The notes below the pieces were generated by a model. It ran no database searches and was not told the origin of the DNA. It was given only the letters and a program-made list of their open reading frames with translations. From positions 1 through 6,201 of the forward strand of contig JBCCZI010000176.1 in the NCBI GenBank assembly GCA_039187815.1: DNA of 6,201 nucleotides, written 5' to 3'. Both the position numbers and the translations under genes were made by a program. Below are positions 1-4,631 of this stretch, one piece after another (position 1 is the first letter of the stretch; each line of letters begins with the position of its first letter). The DNA comes from Thermohalobaculum sp039187815 (lineage in GTDB: Bacteria; Pseudomonadota; Alphaproteobacteria; Rhodobacterales; Rhodobacteraceae).

Positions 1-1
1 C

Positions 2-328
2 GAGCGTTTCAACGCCCGATTCCGCGATGAGCTGCTGAAGGGAGAGATCGTCTTTTCGCTCCACGAGGCCCAGATCCTCATCGAGCAGTGGCGGCGCCAC
101 GACAACACCGTGCGACCGCACAGCGCCCGTCGCCACCGGCCACCTGCCCCGGAGAGCTTCATCCCGATGGACCAGAGGCCGGTCAGGCACCAACAATTTG
201 AGTGGACCACCTCCTGGGGGCCCTCCACAGCTTGCGCCCGATATCGTCGAGGCGATCCTGGACGGGACACAGGGGCCAGAGATGACCCTGGCGCGCGTCT
301 TGGAGCCATTGCCCGTCGCTTGGCCTGA
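2..328 (+). CDS. IS3-family transposase (OrfB), C-terminal part only
   Basis: The window opens inside the DDE integrase-core domain of an IS3-family transposase. The visible protein begins ERFNARFRDELL, the usual context of the third catalytic acid. The first Glu is probably the E of the DDE triad, and an Arg sits seven residues later where the family has Lys or Arg. It continues with WRRHDNTVRPHS and RPPAPES, the standard C-terminal signature of these enzymes, although the segment usually read as SLGYRPP is here ARRHRPP. The true end of the domain is probably near PMDQRPV (about 184). From there the frame runs through the likely right inverted repeat and into neighbouring DNA until TGA at 326-328, so the last 35 or so residues are not native. 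The 5' part lies outside the window. Its product would cut and join the ends of its own element. Confidence 0.85.
   Translation, partial: ERFNARFRDELLKGEIVFSLHEAQILIEQWRRHDNTVRPHSARRHRPPAPESFIPMDQRPVRHQQFEWTTSWGPSTACARYRRGDPGRDTGARDDPGARLGAIARRLA
196..229. repeat. Probable right terminal repeat of the IS3-type element
   Basis: After the transposase domain the sequence reads TGAGTGGACCACCTCC followed by a G run and CCCTCCACA. A terminal inverted repeat is expected here, and IS3-family ends finish in CA. At 228-231 the sequence switches abruptly to a different reading frame that encodes a recombinase tail, which supports an element boundary near 227-229. The exact last base is uncertain because both CCA and CCACA fit. 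The matching left end is outside the window, so the repeat cannot be verified here. Confidence 0.45.
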
Positions 329-350
329 CCAGGGGGTTATCTTCGGCTGA
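228..350 (+). pseudogene. C-terminal remnant of a recombinase family protein
   Basis: In frame 3 this stretch encodes QLAPDIVEAILDG, then TQGPEMTLARVLEPLPVAW and PDQGVIFG, and stops at TGA 348-350. The phrase LAPDIVEAILxG followed by a short linker and a PLPxxW-like segment is a recurrent C-terminus of site-specific (resolvase/serine-type) recombinases in alphaproteobacteria. About 40 residues remain. The catalytic N-terminal domain is absent because the frame is interrupted exactly where the IS3-type element ends, so this is an inactive tail of a gene disrupted by the insertion or by a later deletion. Assignment to the serine recombinase family rests on the recalled motif and not on catalytic residues. 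Confidence 0.6.
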
Positions 351-436
351 GGGATCACTCAGAGCATTCGGGATCGGAGACCCTGTCGTCTTCTGCCTCT
401 GTTTCTCCACGGCGCCTCTCCGGCTTCAGCGATGAG

Positions 437-1414
437 CTAGACGATGGCAAGCACAGGTCCATCGAGCAGGCGCATCAGGTCTCCGAAGTAGCCACCTGAA
501 CGCGCGGGACGGGTTGGATCCGAGGTGATGGCCACCGCGAGGTTGCGGGCTGAATGCGCGGCAATGATCTGGCCGCCATACCCGCGCCCGAGCGTGTAGC
601 CGGAGGGCGACAGGAACCACCCGTAGCCATAGGACAGGCCCGACCATGGCGAGCGGGTACGGGGCCGGGTAGACGCGGCGATCCAATCCGGAGAGATGAT
701 CTGGTCTCTGCCGAACCTGCCATTGTCCCGCATCAATGCTGCGATCTTCAGCATGGCCGTCGGGCGAAGCGCCATCTCGTTCCCGCCGAGATAGTAGCCC
801 TGGGGGTCCCGGGTCCAGGCAGGGATCTCTATCCCTAGGGGGCCGCCCAGTCGCTGGCGGGCCTGGCCCAGAAGGCTGCGCCCGGTGGCCTCGACAAGGG
901 CAGCACCAAGGATGTGGCTCGACCCGGTCGAGTAGAGCATCCGCGTCCCGGGTCGCGCGACCAGCGGGCGGGTCAGGGCATACTCCAGCCAATTCGAGGA
1001 ACTGACCCAGTTGCCATAGTTAGCGCCGGAGGTGCGCTCGAGACCCGCGCGCAGTGTCACGAGGTCTTCGAGCGTGATTGCGGCGACGCCAGGCGAAGCA
1101 TTGGGCGGCACAATGCCGGGCGCGACCTGGCCGAGTGTGACGGCCACTGATGGAACCTCGCCGCGATCTATGGCAGCACCCAGCAGCAAAGCCACGATGC
1201 TCTTCGAGCATGACTTGATGTTTGCCAGGCGGTCGAGACCGGGACCGCGCGGTGCCTCTGCAAAGACGACGCTGTCTCCACGGCTGATCTGGAGCGAGTG
1301 CAACTGGGGCAGGCTCCGGATCGCCGTTCGCAAGTCGTTTGACTGTGCGCGGACGATACCCGGCGCGGCCATCGTAGCGGCTGCCATTCGAGTGAATTCG
1401 CGACGCGAGATCAT
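437..1414 (-). CDS. Tat-exported serine hydrolase, beta-lactamase/penicillin-binding fold
   Basis: A 325-residue protein of the class C beta-lactamase-related serine hydrolases (the esterase/6-aminohexanoate-dimer hydrolase-like group). Residues 1-23 form a twin-arginine signal peptide: SRREFTR at 3-9, a short hydrophobic alanine-rich stretch, and cleavage expected after VRA (about 23). Folded enzyme would therefore be sent to the periplasm. The SxxK nucleophile motif is S68-C-S-K71 within NIKSCSKSIVALLLG. ITLEDLVTLRAGLE (113-126) matches the conserved helix before the second motif, and the Tyr motif is Y161-S-T in YSTGSSHILGA. The third motif is GYGGQ at 278-282 in place of a lactamase KTG, which favours an esterase or amidase over a beta-lactamase. 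The substrate is unknown. ATG 1414 is the first start after an in-frame upstream TGA, but no good Shine-Dalgarno precedes it. It lies downstream of the AraC gene on the same strand, 280 bp away. Confidence 0.85.
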   Translation of the reverse strand: MISRREFTRMAAATMAAPGIVRAQSNDLRTAIRSLPQLHSLQISRGDSVVFAEAPRGPGLDRLANIKSCSKSIVALLLGAAIDRGEVPSVAVTLGQVAPGIVPPNASPGVAAITLEDLVTLRAGLERTSGANYGNWVSSSNWLEYALTRPLVARPGTRMLYSTGSSHILGAALVEATGRSLLGQARQRLGGPLGIEIPAWTRDPQGYYLGGNEMALRPTAMLKIAALMRDNGRFGRDQIISPDWIAASTRPRTRSPWSGLSYGYGWFLSPSGYTLGRGYGGQIIAAHSARNLAVAITSDPTRPARSGGYFGDLMRLLDGPVLAIV

Positions 1415-1694
1415 GTCTGAACGGTGCAGCCACTCGCAATCGATGTCCAGAGCTGTCGCACAGACACAAATGGCTCAGGGCACAGCGAGAGGCTGCTCGC
1501 TTAACCTTAAGCAGAGGTGCGGCACGGCCCACTGCGGACTTTAGCGCCCTTGCCGGTGTTCGCGGTCGCGTCCTCGAGAGCCGTCGTTCGTTCAGGGCGC
1601 AGCATTGAGCCGCCGGGTGCCGCCGCAATACGGGCAAACTGAGCATTCGCTGCGGCTGCGCGAGCGGCTTCTTTTCCGTTTCTGATGACTGAGA
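1415..1694. other. Intergenic gap between serine hydrolase and AraC gene
   Basis: This 280-bp gap should hold the leader of the serine hydrolase on the minus strand. It contains a perfect short palindrome, GCTTAA-CC-TTAAGC, at 1499-1512, about 85 bp upstream of the hydrolase start, which may be an operator. A 63-codon minus-strand reading frame (1507-1698) opens with TTG overlapping the AraC stop codon. It is alanine-rich, matches nothing I recognise, and is not called as a gene. No clear sigma-70 promoter or tRNA was found. Confidence 0.4.
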
Positions 1695-2672
1695 TCAAAC
1701 AATTCCGACACTGAAGTGTCGGTGATACTCCGAGGCTGAGACTCCTGAGATACGCAGGAAAATTTTGCTGAAGGCAGACGGATCCTTGTACCCAACCTCC
1801 CAGGCGATCTGATCCATGGGGCGGTTGGTCAGTTCCAGAATGCCTCGGGCTTTGGCGACGCGCGCTTGCTGGATGTACTCGGTCGGATTGAGGGAGGTCG
1901 CCTTGGCGAAGCGGCGCATGAAGGTGCGCTTTCCCAGGTGGGCGAGATCGGCGAGCTCTATCAGGCTCAGCGATGCGGTCAGGTCAGCGTGGATATGGTG
2001 TTGGACCCGCAAGATCGCCTCATCCCCATGATCAAAATCCGGGATGAACTCGGTGAAGGGGAGCTGTGTTGGCCGTGGCGGGTGAATGACCAGGAAGCGC
2101 GCCGTGGAGAGCATGGTGCTGCGTCCCAGGAGCCGTTCGACAAGGGTCAGTCCGAGATCGGTCCAGGCGAGAATGCCGCCCGCCGATATGACGTCCCCAT
2201 CGTCCAGCACCAGATTGCGATCGGCCACCTCGATATCCTCGAAGCGGTCGGCAAGCTGTTTGGCGAAAGCCCAATGCGTCGTCACGCGTCTGCCGTGCAG
2301 CAATCCGCTTTCGGCCAGAACGAAGGCACCGGCGCAAATCGAGCAAACGCGGCTGCCGGCCTTGTGCTGCGCGTTTAGCCACGCGGCCTCTTGCGGCATC
2401 GGCTGCATCCTGTCGGGCATGACGATGCTGGGCGGGGTGACGACGTAATCCAAGCGATGGTGCGTTCCGGGATCGCTGTCCCAGACGCAGTCAGGCGGTT
2501 GACTCGCCGCGGCACGCCAATGCGTCACCCGCACCTTTCGCGCGCGTCCCCCGTCTGCCCACTCACCCGCAATTCGGAACAGATCGGTCAGGCCATAGAT
2601 CGCGGACAACTGGCATTCAGGATAGATCAGCAACCCGATCTCTGCGACCCAGCCCTTCTTTGCGCTTGTCAC
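1695..2672 (-). CDS. GlxA-family transcriptional regulator (DJ-1/PfpI domain plus AraC helix-turn-helix)
   Basis: A 325-residue cytoplasmic regulator of the usual length for this family. Residues about 9-195 form a class I glutamine amidotransferase/DJ-1-like domain. It includes the opening IGLLIYPECQLS, the elbow SICAGAFVLAESGLLHGRRVTTHW-type segment with Cys113, and ISAGGILAWTDLGL at 162-175. In these regulators the domain is thought to sense ligands and not to act as an enzyme. Residues about 220-320 are an AraC/XylS DNA-binding domain with two helix-turn-helix units: SLIELADLAHLGKRTFMRRF (236-255), then PMDQIAWEVGYKDPSAFSKIF (285-305), ending SASEYHRHF. The start is GTG at 2672, supported by GAGG seven bases upstream; an ATG at 2693 is in frame but is followed by TGA. 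It is divergent from the alpha/beta hydrolase, its likely target. The start codon lies within a repeat that may be its own operator, which suggests autoregulation. Confidence 0.9.
   Translation of the reverse strand: MTSAKKGWVAEIGLLIYPECQLSAIYGLTDLFRIAGEWADGGRARKVRVTHWRAAASQPPDCVWDSDPGTHHRLDYVVTPPSIVMPDRMQPMPQEAAWLNAQHKAGSRVCSICAGAFVLAESGLLHGRRVTTHWAFAKQLADRFEDIEVADRNLVLDDGDVISAGGILAWTDLGLTLVERLLGRSTMLSTARFLVIHPPRPTQLPFTEFIPDFDHGDEAILRVQHHIHADLTASLSLIELADLAHLGKRTFMRRFAKATSLNPTEYIQQARVAKARGILELTNRPMDQIAWEVGYKDPSAFSKIFLRISGVSASEYHRHFSVGIV
1705..1722 (-). terminator. Hairpin at the 3' end of the AraC gene
   Basis: CCGACACT-GA-AGTGTCGG is a perfect 8-bp inverted repeat. It overlaps the last sense codons of the regulator and stops a few bases before its TGA. 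On the minus-strand transcript it is followed by AAUUGUUUGAUC, only a weak U-rich run. It could be a poor intrinsic terminator, a 3'-end stabiliser, or chance in coding sequence. Confidence 0.3.
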
Positions 2673-2702
2673 TTTTGAGCCTCACTTTGTCATTTGTGAC
2701 AA
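2666..2702. promoter_or_regulatory. Candidate AraC-type operator in the divergent promoter region
   Basis: TTGTCA occurs at 2666-2671 and again at 2687-2692. The copies are exactly 21 bp apart, and 11 of their first 13 positions match. The second copy is also the left arm of a perfect inverted repeat, TTGTCA-TTTG-TGACAA, at 2687-2702. Direct repeats spaced by two helical turns are typical of AraC/XylS binding sites, so the divergent GlxA-type regulator is the obvious candidate protein. The first copy covers the regulator's own GTG start and the second lies just upstream of its Shine-Dalgarno. A weak plus-strand promoter, TTGTGA (2694-2699) with TCGAAT (2717-2722) at 17-bp spacing, overlaps the inverted repeat, so bound regulator could act on both genes. 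The repeats are seen; the binding is inferred. Confidence 0.5.
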
Positions 2703-2760
2703 TCGTAGATCGCTCTTCGAATTGCAACATTGGCGTCATCGAACAAGCAACGAGGGCCCG

Positions 2761-3720
2761 ATGACCATGACTCAAAACGACTTAATCAGACGCAGCGTTT
2801 TGCAGGCGGGTGCCGCGACCACGTTGCTCGCCGCGATGCCGACCGCGCTTGCGGCTCAAACCCTTGCTCAACACGAAGGAGACACGACCATGTCCACGAT
2901 CGCAACACGCGACGGCACCAAGATTTTCTACAAGGACTGGGGTCCCCGCGATGCGCAACCTATCGTCTTTCACCACGGCTGGCCGCTGAGCAGCGACGAC
3001 TGGGACAACCTGATGCTGTTCTTCTTCGCCAAAGGATATCGGGTCATCGCCCATGATCGTCGGGGCCACGGGCGGTCGGATCAGACAGACCGGGATCATG
3101 ACATGGTGACCTACGCCAATGATGTGGTCGACTTGGCCGCAGCGCTGGATCTGAAGGACGCTGTGCATATCGGTCACTCCACGGGGGGCGGCGAGGTTGC
3201 TGCTTACGTCGCCCGGTCCGAACCCGGCCGGGTGGCCAAGGCCGCGCTGCTCGGTGCGATCCCGCCTCTGATGCTGCAGACCGATGCCAATCCGGACGGT
3301 GTCCCGAAGGAGGTCTTCGACGGCCTGCGGGCTGGTCTGGCCGCGAACCGGGCGCAGTTCTTCCTCGATGTGCCGACTGGGCCGTTCTTCGGCTTCAACC
3401 GAGAGGGTGCGGAAGTCAGCCAAGGTCTGATCCAAAACTGGTGGCGCCAGGGGATGATGGGCAGCGCCTCTGCGCAATATCAGTGCATCGCGGTCTTCTC
3501 CGAGACCGACCAGACCGAGGACCTGAAGGCGATGGCTGTGCCGACCCTTGTGATGCACGGCGGCGATGATCAGGTCGTACCGATCGCAAACTCCGCCGAG
3601 AAGGCGGCCGAGCTTCTGCCGAACGGGACGCTGAAGGTGTACGAAGGTTTGTCACACGGCTTCTTCGCCACGCACCCTGATCTGGTGAACCCAGACCTGC
3701 TCAGCTTTGTTCAGAGTTAG
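2761..3720 (+). CDS. Alpha/beta hydrolase, non-heme chloroperoxidase-like, with Tat-type presequence
   Basis: From ATG 2761 the product has 319 residues. Residues 1-32 look like a twin-arginine signal: DLIRRSVLQAG, a hydrophobic alanine/leucine core, and cleavage near ALAA-Q. From Met44 (ATG 2890) the sequence is a complete 276-residue cofactor-free haloperoxidase/perhydrolase-like hydrolase, the usual family length. Its features are FHHGWPLSSDDW at the oxyanion region, AHDRRGHGRSD, the nucleophile elbow GHSTGG with Ser140, acid Asp270 in HGGDDQVVP, and His299 in GLSHGFF (numbers from 2761). Such enzymes hydrolyse esters or form peracids; the native substrate is unknown. Start 2761 has a GAGG five bases upstream. 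Met44 has a better Shine-Dalgarno (GAAGGAG, eight bases away), so exported and cytoplasmic forms are both possible. It is divergent from the GlxA-type regulator and followed closely by a small membrane protein gene. A TTG at 2722 is in frame but poorly supported. Confidence 0.88.
   Translation: MTMTQNDLIRRSVLQAGAATTLLAAMPTALAAQTLAQHEGDTTMSTIATRDGTKIFYKDWGPRDAQPIVFHHGWPLSSDDWDNLMLFFFAKGYRVIAHDRRGHGRSDQTDRDHDMVTYANDVVDLAAALDLKDAVHIGHSTGGGEVAAYVARSEPGRVAKAALLGAIPPLMLQTDANPDGVPKEVFDGLRAGLAANRAQFFLDVPTGPFFGFNREGAEVSQGLIQNWWRQGMMGSASAQYQCIAVFSETDQTEDLKAMAVPTLVMHGGDDQVVPIANSAEKAAELLPNGTLKVYEGLSHGFFATHPDLVNPDLLSFVQS
2879..2892 (+). promoter_or_regulatory. Internal ribosome binding site and second start in the hydrolase gene
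   Basis: The bases before ATG 2890 read GAAGGAGACACGACC, a near-consensus Shine-Dalgarno with eight-base spacing, inside the coding frame of the longer protein. The protein starting here, MSTIATRDGTKIFYKDWG, begins exactly where ordinary chloroperoxidase-like hydrolases begin. The site could therefore be a working second start, or a relic of the ancestral start to which a signal peptide was later added. Confidence 0.55.
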
Positions 3721-3744
3721 GCTGATCGGAATGAACTCCTCGAT

Positions 3745-3766
3745 GGGAGGGCAATGCTGCCCTCCC
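3745..3766 (+). terminator. Strong hairpin between hydrolase and small membrane protein genes
   Basis: GGGAGGGCA-ATGC-TGCCCTCCC is a perfect 9-bp GC-rich stem with a 4-base loop, 24 bases after the hydrolase stop. No T tract follows (GAACACAATTGG comes next), so it is not a classical intrinsic terminator. It may protect the upstream message from 3' decay or reduce read-through into the small gene at 3787. Confidence 0.5.
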
Positions 3767-3786
3767 GAACACAATTGGAGAACACT

Positions 3787-3948
3787 ATGTCTCGTAGAGC
3801 CTGGTGTGATCAATATCCGCACGACTGCGCGCGCGTTCAGAAGCAACAAGAACGGGAGTGGCTTCATACTCATGACATTGCGTTTGAGGCACTCGATATC
3901 GTCGTTGTAGCCGTGGTAGTAGGGCTGAGTATCATCGCAGTGTTTTGA
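3787..3948 (+). CDS. Small single-span membrane protein, 53 residues, unknown function
   Basis: ATG 3787 is preceded by GGAG at six-base spacing. The longer frame from ATG 3754 starts inside the hairpin loop and lacks such a site, so 3787 is preferred. The 53-residue product has a charged N-terminal part with two cysteines (Cys7, Cys14) and a polar run VQKQQEREWLHTHD. Its C-terminal segment, residues 36-53 (LDIVVVAVVVGLSIIAVF), is entirely hydrophobic and ends at the stop codon, as in tail-anchored membrane proteins. The expected topology is cytoplasmic N-terminus and C-terminal membrane anchor. It lies 66 bp after the alpha/beta hydrolase on the same strand, so it may be co-transcribed. I do not recognise the family. 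The ribosome binding site and clean transmembrane segment argue for a real gene, but small reading frames can arise by chance. Confidence 0.55.
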   Translation: MSRRAWCDQYPHDCARVQKQQEREWLHTHDIAFEALDIVVVAVVVGLSIIAVF

Positions 3949-3980
3949 AGTGTCGGCCACAGCTTCCGTACGAAACTCAG

Positions 3981-4133
3981 TCAACTCTGGATCGGACGCA
4001 GCTGATTGCCCGAACCCTTGTCTTCGACGCAGAAGCAGATCTTTAAGGCGGCTGCAGCATCGGTAAGGAAGGGTTCGGTGCGGAGCTTCAGCGCGCCACC
4101 CCCATCTGCGGTATCATATTCCAGCCAACGTCG
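3981..4133 (-). pseudogene. C-terminal remnant of an unrecognised gene
   Basis: On the minus strand this stretch reads RRWLEYDTADGGGALKLR, then TEPFLTDAAAALKICFCVED and KGSGNQLRPIQS, with TGA at 3981-3983. The composition is like a genuine soluble protein C-terminus. The opposite-strand reading of the same bases is low-complexity Ser/Pro/Arg and looks like a shadow. The 5' part of the gene is missing: beyond about 4133 the frame continues only as antisense of the integrase. It appears to have been cut off when the IS91-type sequences came to lie next to it. I do not recognise the family and assign no function. Confidence 0.35.
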
Positions 4134-4135
4134 GG

Positions 4136-4554
4136 TTGGCGCTGCGGTGGGGTGCGATGGGTCGGAGAACCATGTCGAGCTGGGCAAGGGACGGAAGGAC
4201 CGGAAAGTTATGCTCTCGCCCGGCCTTCTCGAGCTGCTGCGCGCGTGGTGGCGCGAGGCGCGCCCTGAGGGGTGGCTCTTCCGGGGCGAGCCGAAGATCA
4301 ACCCGATCTCGCCGCGCCAGCTGAACCGGGCCTTCACATCCGCCAAGACGATGGCTGGCATCGCCAAGCCCGCCACCCTGCACACGCTGCGCCACAGCTT
4401 CGCAACGCATCTCCTGGAGGCGAACACCGACGTGCGGGTGATCCAGGCGCTGCTCGGCCATGCCAAGCTCACAACCACCGCCCAGTACACCCATGTCGCG
4501 ACGAAGACGATCCGGGACACGGTCAGCCCCTACGACACGCTGGCCAAGCTCTAG
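4136..4554 (+). pseudogene. Tyrosine recombinase/integrase of an IS91-type element, 5'-truncated
   Basis: The recognisable part begins about 4174 with VELGKGRKDRKVMLSP and runs through RQLNRAFTSAK and LHTLRHSFATHLLE to LLGHAKLTTTAQYTHV, ending LAKL at TAG 4552-4554. It shows the HxxR box (HTLR), the GH of the third box and the nucleophile Tyr in QYTHV. The N-terminal SAM-like core-binding domain and the first catalytic Arg, expected in a GLR-x-SE context, are absent. About 130 conserved residues remain out of roughly 300. The frame stays open back to 4006, but that stretch is antisense to another gene remnant and should not be taken as native. A second-frame MALRWG at 4136 faintly resembles the ALRVGDID-like segment, so the junction may be near 4130 with a small frameshift. 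The product should be inactive. It sits 61 bp before the transposase, the usual integrase-transposase order in these elements. Confidence 0.75.
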
Positions 4555-4610
4555 GACCAGGCCGTAAGGCGAAGCCTGGAGTGACGGCTGGCCGGGGTGC
4601 CCCCCTTCTC

Positions 4611-4631
4611 GTCGATTGCGATGCAATCGAC
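4611..4631. repeat. Perfect 9-bp inverted repeat at the transposase start
   Basis: GTCGATTGC-GAT-GCAATCGAC forms a perfect 9-bp stem with a 3-base loop. It covers the TTG at 4616, the only formal start codon of the transposase frame. In mRNA it would bury the initiation region and could keep transposase expression low. It could alternatively be a protein-binding site or part of sequence inserted into the gene's 5' end. Confidence 0.5.

Noticed and set aside
437..1414. Possible antibiotic-resistance beta-lactamase
   Set aside because: It has the SxxK motif but YST and GYGGQ in place of the YxN and KTG motifs, which fits the esterase/amidase relatives better than a true class C enzyme.
1020..1646. 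208-residue minus-strand frame overlapping the serine hydrolase start
   Set aside because: It overlaps the N-terminal half of the well-supported hydrolase in another frame and has an Arg/Ala/Pro-rich composition typical of high-GC shadow frames.
2782..3558. 258-residue minus-strand frame opposite the alpha/beta hydrolase
   Set aside because: Entirely antisense to a gene with a clear catalytic triad; no recognisable domain.
1711..3957. Shared TGAAGTGTCGG at 1712-1722 and about 3946-3956
   Set aside because: An 11-base match between an AraC coding hairpin and a spacer, with no extension on either side; likely chance.
4006..4135. N-terminal extension of the integrase frame
   Set aside because: The encoded Ser/Pro/Ala-rich sequence does not resemble a recombinase core-binding domain and is antisense to a more protein-like frame, so the open frame is taken as chance.
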